This document shows positions 1-6,067 of a DNA stretch of 6,564 bases, one piece after another. The notes below the pieces were generated by a model. That model did not search any database and had not been told where the DNA came from. It saw nothing but the letters and a program-made list of their open reading frames with translations. Position 1 is the stretch's first letter, and every line of letters starts with the position of its first letter. The DNA comes from Gammaproteobacteria bacterium (lineage in GTDB: Bacteria > Pseudomonadota > Gammaproteobacteria > Pseudomonadales > Pseudohongiellaceae), in contig JAESUV010000195.1 in the NCBI GenBank assembly GCA_016762975.1, positions 1-6,564 of the forward strand, written 5' to 3'. The position numbers and the translations under genes are program-made.

Positions 1-3
1 ACT

Positions 4-1005
4 ATGAAGAATCAAATACCCCTGTCTGTACTGGATCAATCACCCGTCAAGGCTGGGTCAAATCCCGCTGCCGCGTTACAAGAAACTATCGAGCTAGCCA
101 GTCTTTGTGACCAACTCGGCTATCACCGTTACTGGGTAGCTGAGCATCACGCCTCAGATGCGCTTGCCGGCTGTTCACCCGAGGTATTACTCGGAAGGCT
201 AGGCGCAGAAACCAAGCAGATACGACTTGGTTCTGGTGGCGTCATGCTGCCCTATTACAGCCCGTATAAGGTCGCCGAAAACTTTAAAATTCTACAAACC
301 CTGTATCCCGACCGAATGGATCTGGGCGTGGGCCGGGCGCCCGGCACCGATCCCTTCACGGCGTCTGCGCTTCGTTACGGCTCTCGTGTTGGCGCAGAAC
401 ATTTTCCAAATATGGTTGCCGACCTGCAAGCGCTACTCAATGACAGCGATCCGCGCACACCGGGGATGGAAAAAGCACGCGCCTTTCCGACGGTTACAAC
501 GCCGCCAGAAATGTGGATGCTGGGCTCGAGTGAAGACAGCGCCGTGTTGGCAGCGCAGACTGGCCTACCCTACAACTTCGCGTATTTTATCAATCCCGAT
601 ATACGCCCGGATATCTTCGACATCTATCGTGAGCGTTTTAACGCGGGGCCGAATTTAGACGCACCGTGGACCTGCCTTACCTTATTCAGCATCACTGCCG
701 ACACCGAAGAAGAGGCCATGCGCTTATCTCGCAGTCGCGACCTCTGGTACTGCCGCTTACTACAGGGCAATCCAGGGCCCTTCCCTAGTGTGCAGGAAGC
801 GCTGGACTACCCTTACTCACCCGCTGAACTACGAACGCTCGAAGAAAACAGAGGAAAACGTGCCGTCGGCACAGCCGAGCAGGTGAAAGAGAAGCTGCTA
901 AGCCTAGCTGAGCAGTTTCAAGCCGACGAAATCATGTTAGTAACAATCACTCACGATACCGAAGCGAGGCGCCGCTCTTACGAGTTGCTAGCCGACATCT
1001 GGTAG
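4..1005 (+). CDS. LLM class flavin-dependent oxidoreductase, MsnO8/YhbW-like
   Basis: This is a cytoplasmic single-component relative of bacterial luciferase, a TIM-barrel enzyme expected to use FMNH2 and O2 (or F420-like chemistry) on an unknown substrate. Family marks seen in the 333 residues: N-terminal IPLSVLDQSPV (5-15), RYWVAEHH (42-49), RLGSGGVMLPYYSPYKVAENF (74-94) and YPDRMDLGVGRAPGTD (101-116), the last being the classic MsnO8/YhbW signature. A second conserved block, LGSSEDSAVLAAQTGLPYNF, follows near residues 171-190. Length and N-terminus match the family, so the ATG at 4 is probably the true start, but only three bases precede it and its ribosome binding site and promoter are outside the window. 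No signal peptide is seen. It lies 113 bases ahead of the exported VOC/enolase-superfamily pair and is more likely a separate unit. Family assignment is firm; the substrate is unknown. Confidence 0.93.
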   Translation: MKNQIPLSVLDQSPVKAGSNPAAALQETIELASLCDQLGYHRYWVAEHHASDALAGCSPEVLLGRLGAETKQIRLGSGGVMLPYYSPYKVAENFKILQTLYPDRMDLGVGRAPGTDPFTASALRYGSRVGAEHFPNMVADLQALLNDSDPRTPGMEKARAFPTVTTPPEMWMLGSSEDSAVLAAQTGLPYNFAYFINPDIRPDIFDIYRERFNAGPNLDAPWTCLTLFSITADTEEEAMRLSRSRDLWYCRLLQGNPGPFPSVQEALDYPYSPAELRTLEENRGKRAVGTAEQVKEKLLSLAEQFQADEIMLVTITHDTEARRRSYELLADIW

Positions 1006-1046
1006 ACAGTGATTCCGGCTCACTTGATTTAGAGAGAAGCATGAAT

Positions 1047-1061
1047 ACATAGACTCTATGT
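1047..1061. promoter_or_regulatory. Inverted repeat ACATAGA-C-TCTATGT, candidate operator
   Basis: Seen directly: two perfect 7-base arms around one central C, in the gap between the flavin oxidoreductase and the VOC gene. The one-base centre makes it a better DNA-binding dyad than an RNA hairpin. It lies where a -35 region would be for the TATTAT box at 1070-1075, so a bound protein could block or recruit RNA polymerase for the VOC/enolase-superfamily unit. No regulator gene is present in the window. Function is inference. Confidence 0.3.
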
Positions 1062-1069
1062 CCACGAGA

Positions 1070-1075
1070 TATTAT
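1070..1075 (+). promoter_or_regulatory. Candidate -10 box (TATTAT) for the VOC/enolase-superfamily unit
   Basis: TATTAT matches the sigma-70 -10 consensus at five of six positions and lies 43 bases before the VOC start codon. No good -35 hexamer sits 16-18 bases upstream; the best is TAGACT at 1050-1055 with a short 14-base spacer, inside the inverted repeat. A weak, activator-dependent promoter would fit. An AAAGGGA ribosome binding site at 1103-1109 lies downstream. This is a pattern match only. Confidence 0.25.
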
Positions 1076-1118
1076 TCTGACGCAAAGAAGTGATAAACAA
1101 TAAAAGGGAACAAGCTCC

Positions 1119-1919
1119 ATGATACGCCTATACGCTTTTCTACTCGTGTTAACACTAGCCTCTTCAGCCCAAGCGCAACTGGCCACACCGAACCCCGCCG
1201 GACTGACCTACGGTCATGTTCATTTAAATGTTGTGGACATAGATCGGCACAAAGAGATTTGGGTCGAGCACTTCAATGGTGTCGTTGTGGAGAAGGGACC
1301 GCTAACAGCCGTTCGCCTACCGAATATGCTCGTTGCGTTGACGGAAAAGGAACCGACTGTGGCGATGCAGGAAACCATAATGGATCATTTTGGTTTTAAG
1401 GTACGCAATATGGATACCTTTCTCGCTAAATGGCGCGCAGATGGCCTGGAAGTCGGCCGAGTTTTTATTGGTGCTGAGGGGCAAACCAATGCCTACATCA
1501 TGTTACCTGGCAATGTGTATGTTGAGATGCAGGAAGATCAAGGGCTGTCCGAGGAGATCACCGGCTACCATATACATTTCATCTCACCCGACTATGAAGA
1601 GATGCTCGCCTGGTACACTGATATTTTCTCACTCGAAGTTAAGCCTCGCGGTTCAATTCAGACCACGACAAATGCACCAGGCATGAACATCAGTTTTGGC
1701 AATTCAAATTCTCCCAGACTGCCAACCCGTGGCGCTGCACTGGACCACATCGGTTTCGAATTCGATGACCTTGAGGCTTTTTGCAAGGAACTCGAAGCAA
1801 AGGGCATTGTATTCGATGTGCCGTTTCGGGACATTCCGGCGATAGGTTTGAAGATTGCCTTTATCACAGATCCTTGGGGAGGGTATATCGAGCTAACCGA
1901 AGGTTATGACGAATTTTAG
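1119..1919 (+). CDS. Secreted tandem VOC (glyoxalase/dioxygenase-fold) protein
   Basis: A 266-residue VOC-superfamily protein with a Sec leader: MIR, a hydrophobic stretch, then AQA with likely cleavage at 19/20, so it should be periplasmic. Four beta-alpha-beta-beta-beta modules are readable as two tandem VOC domains, about residues 28-140 and 147-262. Each half keeps possible metal ligands: H33, H90 and E136 in the first, H151, H210 and E258 in the second (HxH also offers H35 and H153). The first set has the same 57 and 46 residue spacing as the known FosA ligands H7, H64 and E110. The DPWGGYIEL end of the second half is typical of the fold. The start is supported by AAAGGGA nine bases upstream and by the leader. 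The next gene, 32 bases downstream, encodes a Tat-exported enolase-superfamily protein, so both probably serve one periplasmic pathway. It could be an isomerase, lyase, dioxygenase or binding protein; the reaction cannot be told. Confidence 0.88.
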   Translation: MIRLYAFLLVLTLASSAQAQLATPNPAGLTYGHVHLNVVDIDRHKEIWVEHFNGVVVEKGPLTAVRLPNMLVALTEKEPTVAMQETIMDHFGFKVRNMDTFLAKWRADGLEVGRVFIGAEGQTNAYIMLPGNVYVEMQEDQGLSEEITGYHIHFISPDYEEMLAWYTDIFSLEVKPRGSIQTTTNAPGMNISFGNSNSPRLPTRGAALDHIGFEFDDLEAFCKELEAKGIVFDVPFRDIPAIGLKIAFITDPWGGYIELTEGYDEF

Positions 1920-1951
1920 TAAGTTATAAATCGAGCAATTAGGGTTCTGGT

Positions 1952-3172
1952 ATGAAGCGTCGGCAATTTCTTTCCGGTCTATCTTCTAGCGCTGCCGCGC
2001 TGGCTTCTCTATCACTGCCCGGCGTTGCCTTGGCCCAAAATGAGCGCCCGCGCATTACCGATATTCGCGTACATAGGCTGCGCACTCTCGGTGAGACTGG
2101 AATCATGGAGTCGGCGTGGGCGCCAGGACGCCCCTACATGCGCCGAATCGGCGGCGGTAGCTTCACAGAGATATTAACGGATCAGGGAATCACTGGCATC
2201 GCGCCGGGCATGAATCCCGCCGGCATCAATCGCATGAAACAACTACTGATCGGCCAGGATCCCTTCGACAACGAGACGCTCGGTCACCAGATGCGCTACA
2301 CGAATGGCGCGGCGAATAACTGGCGCGATGTTGGCTGCATCGAGATCGCTCTCTGGGATATCGTCGGCAAGGTAACAGGTCAGCCACTTTACAAGTTATG
2401 GGGCGCGCAGAAGGACAAGGTGCCTGCATACGCCAGCATGATTCAGCTGTCTACGCCGGAAGAACGCGCAGAGACGGCGGCCAAGCTTAAGGCGGAGGGC
2501 TGGAAGGGAATAAAGATCCGCCTGCATCATCTCGACATGAAGGAAGATATTCGAACCATCGAGCTAGTAAGAGATGCGGTCGGTGATGACTTTACGATAA
2601 TGACCGATGCCAATCAGGCTCAGTCCAGCGGCATCTGGCAACCAGGAGTACAGTGGGATTTTACTCGCGCACTGGACACCGCTAGAGCGTTAAAAGACCT
2701 AGACGTGTACTGGTTGGAAGAACCACTCAGGCGCTATGACTTCGATGGCTTAAGCGAGTTGAATCGGATGGTAGACATTCCTCTAGCGGGCGGCGAAAAC
2801 AATCAGGGTGTACAGGAATTTCAATGGATTCTAGAGCGCGGAGTCTACGATATACTGCAGCCCGAAATCCTTGTGACTGAGGGCGTGCAGGGCCTGCGCG
2901 CCGTTGCGGCCCTAGCTCTAGCGAACCACAAGCTGGTTATTCCACATCACGGTGGCGGCCAGCTCGGCACGATAGCCCAGCTGCACATGATTGGCACATG
3001 GCCGCACTGTCCCTGGATTGAGATTATGAACGACCCACCCATCTCACCCTATACGAATGGCTTCGCCGTCATGGAGAATCCACCAACGGTAGATAGTGAG
3101 GGGTTCATGGCGATGCCAAGCGGAGCTGGTCTAGGTGTTGAGATTGATCGAGACCTAATTGTCGCCGACTAA
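1952..3172 (+). CDS. Tat-exported mandelate racemase/muconate lactonizing enzyme family protein
   Basis: An enolase-superfamily enzyme of 406 residues. Such enzymes abstract a proton alpha to a carboxylate, using a Mg2+ site, to dehydrate, racemize or cycloisomerize acid sugars and related compounds. The N-terminus KRRQFLSG, an alanine-rich hydrophobic stretch and ALA/Q (cleavage about 28/29) form a twin-arginine leader. The capping domain runs to about 150 and contains ALWDIVGKVTGQPLYKLWG (133-151). The barrel carries K188-I-R190, metal ligands D219 (DAN), E256 or E257 (WLEEP) and E282 (GGENN), and a probable Asp-His dyad of D300 (YDILQPE) with H332 or H333 (IPHHGGG). The usual KxK is therefore KxR, so the second lysine base is missing and the His side probably does the chemistry, as in some acid-sugar dehydratases (inference). 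The start is set by the Tat motif; only a modest AGGG lies upstream. It follows the exported VOC gene by 32 bases. Superfamily is firm; substrate is unknown. Confidence 0.93.
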   Translation: MKRRQFLSGLSSSAAALASLSLPGVALAQNERPRITDIRVHRLRTLGETGIMESAWAPGRPYMRRIGGGSFTEILTDQGITGIAPGMNPAGINRMKQLLIGQDPFDNETLGHQMRYTNGAANNWRDVGCIEIALWDIVGKVTGQPLYKLWGAQKDKVPAYASMIQLSTPEERAETAAKLKAEGWKGIKIRLHHLDMKEDIRTIELVRDAVGDDFTIMTDANQAQSSGIWQPGVQWDFTRALDTARALKDLDVYWLEEPLRRYDFDGLSELNRMVDIPLAGGENNQGVQEFQWILERGVYDILQPEILVTEGVQGLRAVAALALANHKLVIPHHGGGQLGTIAQLHMIGTWPHCPWIEIMNDPPISPYTNGFAVMENPPTVDSEGFMAMPSGAGLGVEIDRDLIVAD

Positions 3173-3711
3173 GGCCAGAGAGATTTCAGCTTGCTCAGCA
3201 AATCTTGGATCGGCAGTTCCTCATCTCTTCGGGCCAGCTCCACACCGATCCAGTAGCCAGCATACGCTACCAAGAGCCAGATGATAATGCCATCGTCTGC
3301 CCAGTAGCCAAACCATACGAAGGCGGTAATAAGATTGGAGAATTGATTCACTGCTAGGTTTATTACAGCGGACACGAGACCATTATCAAAAGAGGCAAGG
3401 ATCGTGGACGGGTTGAAAACAATGCGAATGACGTCGGCGATCTCGATCACTGCAAAGGTCCAAAGACCTGCGAGACCGTAGAAACCACTGCCGAACCACA
3501 TCCATTTCTCGACCACGTAGCTCGAGGTTCCTCCATCCTTCTTTTTCCTGAAGGACTTCTTCATATTCTTGACCTCGGCGCCGATTGATTTTTTGTCCGC
3601 CTTTCGATCTAGCTCGCCGCCACCATAGAGTCGAGTAAAGATAACCCAGCTGAGGACTACCATCGGAATTCCCAGCTTGATAGTCGCCTCCAAGAATGTG
3701 AAAAAATTCAT
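3169..3711 (-). CDS. Unrecognised multi-pass membrane protein
   Basis: I do not recognise a family in these 180 residues. Likely membrane segments are about 9-28, 73-95, 112-134 and 141-160. Between the first and second lies a strongly basic, probably cytoplasmic stretch (36-58, rich in lysine, including FRKKK). The C-terminus after 160 is charged, with RRDEELP and an amphipathic LLSKLKSLW end. No catalytic motif is visible. The start is supported by AGAGGT seven bases before the ATG. It is the last of six codirectional genes, 41 bases after the SGNH hydrolase, and its TAG stop overlaps the TAA of the convergent enolase-superfamily gene by 4 bases. The hydrophobic pattern, ribosome binding site and codon-like composition make it a real gene; its role is unknown. 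Confidence 0.75.
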   Translation of the reverse strand: MNFFTFLEATIKLGIPMVVLSWVIFTRLYGGGELDRKADKKSIGAEVKNMKKSFRKKKDGGTSSYVVEKWMWFGSGFYGLAGLWTFAVIEIADVIRIVFNPSTILASFDNGLVSAVINLAVNQFSNLITAFVWFGYWADDGIIIWLLVAYAGYWIGVELARRDEELPIQDLLSKLKSLWP

Positions 3712-3752
3712 GATTTACCTCTAGTCACTCTGACTTCGAAAGAACGACCAGC

Positions 3753-4457
3753 CTATTCAAACTGACCTTCAACTTTCATCAGGCCTGCCTTAATAGCTCT
3801 ACCCCATATAGCGTTTCCTTTGTCGTTCAGGTGCAATCCATCTTCTACGAAAATATCGGTCATCACAGTGCCATCTGACTTTAGAAACGGTGAGGCGACG
3901 TCAATGTAGTGCACCAGAGGGTCGGATTTCGCGATGGCGTGCAAGCTAGCACTCACCCGCTGCGCTGCTGGCCACACACTTAGACGTGCCACACTAGGCT
4001 TTACCGAGAGCGCATAGACTCGCGTTTCCGGCAGCACTTCGTGCACCCGCGCCACAATTTCCTCGAACTGACCGATGATCGTTTCTTCTGACACCTTGTA
4101 CCAAGTATCGTTATCACCCTCGTAGATAAGAATGGCGCGCGGCTTGTAGGTCAGCGCGACGCGGTCTAAATAATGCAATACGTCGCTCATAACGCTGCCG
4201 CCGAAGCCGCGCGGTATCACCGAGAGAGGCGCCAAAGCCGCCTCTGCCTGATCGTTCCAACGCGCAATACTAGAACTGCCCGTGAGCAGAATCGCGCCTT
4301 CTTCTGGCTGCGACTTCGCATCAATCGCCTCGAAGCCAAGTATCGTGTTCTCGAATCGAGTTGGGTCTAAGTTCTGTGCGGTCGCAATTGATGCGAGCGC
4401 AGCCAATCCTAGTAATAGAAATATTTGTGCACTACGCACAATCCCATTGTTGCTCAT
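3753..4457 (-). CDS. Secreted SGNH/GDSL-family hydrolase
   Basis: An esterase/lipase-like hydrolase of 234 residues with a Sec leader ending ATA/Q (cleavage about 27/28), hence periplasmic or secreted. Family blocks seen in order: block I LLTGSSSIARW (58-67) with S62 as likely nucleophile and Ser in place of Asp in the GDS motif; block II RGFGGSVMSDVL (83-94) with an oxyanion-hole glycine; block III YEGDND (112-117) with N116; block V DGLHLN (206-211) with the D206 and H209 of the catalytic triad. The GSSS form and the RGFGGS and KPS (153-155) blocks are typical of the subgroup of small secreted GDSL-like hydrolases found in marine and soil bacteria. AAGGTG six bases before the ATG supports the start. 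It sits 47 bases after an unrecognised secreted protein gene and 41 before a membrane protein gene. It may deacylate lipids, sugars or peptidoglycan; the substrate is not visible. Confidence 0.9.
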   Translation of the reverse strand: MSNNGIVRSAQIFLLLGLAALASIATAQNLDPTRFENTILGFEAIDAKSQPEEGAILLTGSSSIARWNDQAEAALAPLSVIPRGFGGSVMSDVLHYLDRVALTYKPRAILIYEGDNDTWYKVSEETIIGQFEEIVARVHEVLPETRVYALSVKPSVARLSVWPAAQRVSASLHAIAKSDPLVHYIDVASPFLKSDGTVMTDIFVEDGLHLNDKGNAIWGRAIKAGLMKVEGQFE

Positions 4458-4504
4458 GGTTTCACCTTCTTCTCGTTGTCGTAATTCAATGTAATCGAAA
4501 GGCG

Positions 4505-5068
4505 CTAAAGACCTAACAATTTCTTATCCACTGGCACCGGTGCGTTGCCTGCGATCGATATAGACACATCCAAGCGTTCGAAAAGTTCGCGCTCAGCGGT
4601 GACTGCCGCCACTAATGTTTTCGAATTAGGCTCGTAGTTAAAGCTACTTTCCACTCCTCTGCCTACTTCCCTACTCTCGAAAATAAAATCACCGATATAG
4701 TTAATCGTACCGGCAAGAATCGTTATGACTCCTACGTCCTCATCGACGTCAATACGAGGCGCATTGTCTTTGATACTGACCGTGGGGTAAATGCTACTCA
4801 GGTAGTACTCACCGGCAGGCAACCGTTCCATTATGTATTTCCGCGACCCCGCTCTACCGAGACTCAATAAGTCTCGTATCCAAACATCGGCACCCGTATC
4901 CACGTTCGTAAAAACAAGATCTCTTGCCGTGTACACACCGTCTGACTCTACGCGCAACAGCAGATAGGCATCTGCACTTTCTTCAGCGACCAGTGCTTGG
5001 CTCAGACCAAGACTCATGAGGGTGGCTAGAAGTAGTGAGGCGAGCATTGTTACGATCTTTTTTCTCAT
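4505..5068 (-). CDS. Unrecognised secreted beta-rich protein
   Basis: No family is recognised with confidence in these 187 residues. The first 28 form a Sec leader (MRKK, hydrophobic core, cleavage probably after ALVA). No lipobox cysteine is present and the whole protein has no Cys. The mature part alternates hydrophobic and polar residues as in a beta sandwich. ERLPAGEYYLSSI (81-93) resembles the 'pAGxY' strand turn of transthyretin-like or DUF2846-like domains, and VITILAGTINYIGDFIFE (114-131) resembles the later strand pair of such domains. This resemblance is only by eye. The start is well supported by AAGGA six bases before the ATG. It lies 59 bases after the DMT gene, with a short hairpin in that gap, and 47 before the SGNH hydrolase gene. 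Probably a periplasmic or cell-surface accessory protein. Confidence 0.75.
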   Translation of the reverse strand: MRKKIVTMLASLLLATLMSLGLSQALVAEESADAYLLLRVESDGVYTARDLVFTNVDTGADVWIRDLLSLGRAGSRKYIMERLPAGEYYLSSIYPTVSIKDNAPRIDVDEDVGVITILAGTINYIGDFIFESREVGRGVESSFNYEPNSKTLVAAVTAERELFERLDVSISIAGNAPVPVDKKLLGL

Positions 5069-5094
5069 TTAGTTCCTTCAGGCTGACGATTCTG

Positions 5095-5112
5095 AGTAGT
5101 TCTGTAACTACT
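5095..5112. other. Short hairpin AGTAGTT-4-AACTACT between two minus-strand genes
   Basis: A perfect 7-base inverted repeat with a 4-base loop lies in the 59-base gap between the DMT-family gene and the unrecognised secreted protein gene. In the minus-strand transcript it would form a small AU-rich stem 27 bases before the next start codon. It lacks a GC-rich stem and a following U tract, so it is not a convincing intrinsic terminator. It could be a weak attenuator, RNA-processing site or a protein-binding dyad. Confidence 0.25.
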
Positions 5113-5127
5113 AACCAACCCAGCATA

Positions 5128-5586
5128 CTACTTCCGCACCATCAGAAAAACGCCAATCGCCATAAACAATAGCCCGATGAGCCGTGGCAACGTTAGAGTA
5201 GTCTGTGGCGCACCCAGCAGGCCGAACTGATCTATGGTAGCCATAGATAGTAGCTGACCAAGCAATACGAAGGAAACGGCATTACCGATACCAAAGCGTG
5301 GAGCTATCCAAGTAACGCTTAGCACATAGAAGACGACGAATAAGCCGCCCAAATAGAAATAAAATGGCGTCGATGGTGCCGAGAACGAAGTAGGAATTCC
5401 CTCCACCAGCAGCAGGTAGGAAAGTGACGCTACCATGGCTACAAGAAAAAGAACGGCAGCTGCCAAAGCAGGGCTTTGTAGTCTTGTTCCCAACCCTGCA
5501 TTGAGAGCGGCCATAACAGGAATACCAACACCCGCAAACAACATTGTCACAGCATAGATCGTTGAATTTTGTGGAAGCTCAAACAT
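5128..5586 (-). CDS. DMT superfamily membrane protein, YdcZ/DUF606 type
   Basis: A short inner-membrane protein of 152 residues with five predicted helices (about 11-32, 39-61, 75-95, 100-118 and 134-150). This is the half-size, EamA-like architecture of the DUF606/YdcZ family, which likely works as a dimer. Family marks seen: LNAGLGTRLQSPALAA (28-43), FYFYLGGLFVVFYVLSVTWIAPRFG (75-99) and the GQLLSMATIDQFGLLG block (110-125), matching the usual GGxxGxxYV, APRxG and GQLxxSxxxDxxG pattern. AGAGGT about ten bases before the ATG supports the start. Ninety-five bases separate it from the DUF2237 gene upstream; that gap holds inverted repeats, so it could start its own transcript. DMT-type proteins usually export small metabolites, but no substrate is known for this one. 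Confidence 0.88.
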   Translation of the reverse strand: MFELPQNSTIYAVTMLFAGVGIPVMAALNAGLGTRLQSPALAAAVLFLVAMVASLSYLLLVEGIPTSFSAPSTPFYFYLGGLFVVFYVLSVTWIAPRFGIGNAVSFVLLGQLLSMATIDQFGLLGAPQTTLTLPRLIGLLFMAIGVFLMVRK

Positions 5587-5640
5587 TTGGGATTACCTCT
5601 AAGATGCGCTGCCCACATCGCAGCCTGCTAAAACGAGCCC

Positions 5641-5672
5641 GTTTGCAATAACACCGAGGTAGCTATGCAAAC
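5641..5672. repeat. Spaced inverted repeat GTTTGCA-18-TGCAAAC
   Basis: Seen directly: two perfect 7-base arms at 5641-5647 and 5666-5672, 18 bases apart, in the gap between the DUF2237 and DMT genes. The right arm shares four bases with the adjoining 20-base palindrome. The two arms are about two helical turns apart centre to centre (25 bases), a spacing compatible with a dimeric or tetrameric DNA-binding protein. It may equally be chance. Confidence 0.25.
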
Positions 5673-5688
5673 TAGTGATCACTAGTTT
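5669..5688. promoter_or_regulatory. Perfect 20-base palindrome over the DUF2237 stop codon
   Basis: The half-site AAACTAGTGA is followed at once by its exact complement, with no spacer. It covers the last coding base triplet and TAG stop of the DUF2237 gene and extends into the gap before the DMT gene. It holds two CTAG tetranucleotides, which are usually rare in proteobacteria. With no loop and no T tract it is not a standard rho-independent terminator; an operator for a dimeric regulator of the DMT gene is the more likely reading. No matching second copy was seen in the window. Confidence 0.35.
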
Positions 5689-6053
5689 AGGTCTACCGCG
5701 AGTTCTTTCAACTTACCAAGGCCAACTATTTCGAGAGCGCGCTTGTGCGTGCGTGTCAGATAAACCTTAGGGGCCATATTTTGCTCATAGGCTTCCAACC
5801 ATCGTGCTGCGCAAAGACACCAACTGTCGCCCGGGTTGAGCCCTGGAAATCCAAAATCTAGCATGGGCGTAGAAAGGTCGTTGCCACGAAATCGCGAATA
5901 CTGCAAGAATCTCTCATCTACCCGGATGCATACGGTATGCGACCCCGGATCGTCATCGCTCGTATTGCAGCATCCATCGCGATAGAAACCAGTGATAGGA
6001 TCGGTGCCACAGGGCACTAGTTCTTCATCGAATACATTGAGCGAGTCATCCAT
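5682..6053 (-). CDS. DUF2237 family cysteine-rich protein
   Basis: A small soluble, probably cytoplasmic protein of 123 residues matching DUF2237 over its full length. Motifs seen in order: NVFDEELVPCGTDPITGFYRDGCCNT (6-31), GSHTVC (37-42), RGNDLSTP (56-63), FGFPGLNPGDSWCLCAARW (67-85) and a C-terminal THKRALEIV (102-110). Six cysteines (15, 28, 29, 42, 79, 81) and the invariant WCLCAARW block are kept, suggesting a structural or metal/redox role, although no biochemical function is established that I know of. The gene starts 14 bases after the stop of the metallopeptidase gene, with AGGA just before the ATG, so the two are almost surely cotranscribed. It ends in two adjacent stops (TAG TGA) inside a 20-base palindrome. 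Confidence 0.92.
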   Translation of the reverse strand: MDDSLNVFDEELVPCGTDPITGFYRDGCCNTSDDDPGSHTVCIRVDERFLQYSRFRGNDLSTPMLDFGFPGLNPGDSWCLCAARWLEAYEQNMAPKVYLTRTHKRALEIVGLGKLKELAVDLN

Positions 6054-6067
6054 TTCCTATCCCTTCA

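Noticed and set aside
227..658. A 143-codon open frame inside the flavin oxidoreductase gene
   Set aside because: It is a +1-type shadow of a gene with clear family motifs. Its translation is rich in Arg, Cys and Trp and resembles no protein.
1006..1118. Riboswitch or small RNA in the 113-base gap
   Set aside because: No known aptamer core or stable long stem was seen; only the 7-1-7 dyad stands out, and its one-base centre suits DNA binding better than RNA folding.
947..1186. Minus-strand open frame across the gap before the VOC gene
   Set aside because: It has no recognisable motifs, overlaps the ends of two well-supported genes and would cover the likely promoter and ribosome binding site of the VOC gene.
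4173..4494. Plus-strand open frames opposite the SGNH hydrolase
   Set aside because: They are antisense shadows of a gene with an intact catalytic triad and signal peptide.
5095..5112. Hairpin considered as an intrinsic terminator
   Set aside because: The stem is AU-rich, with only two GC pairs, and no T run follows on either strand, so it is listed only as a possible structural element.
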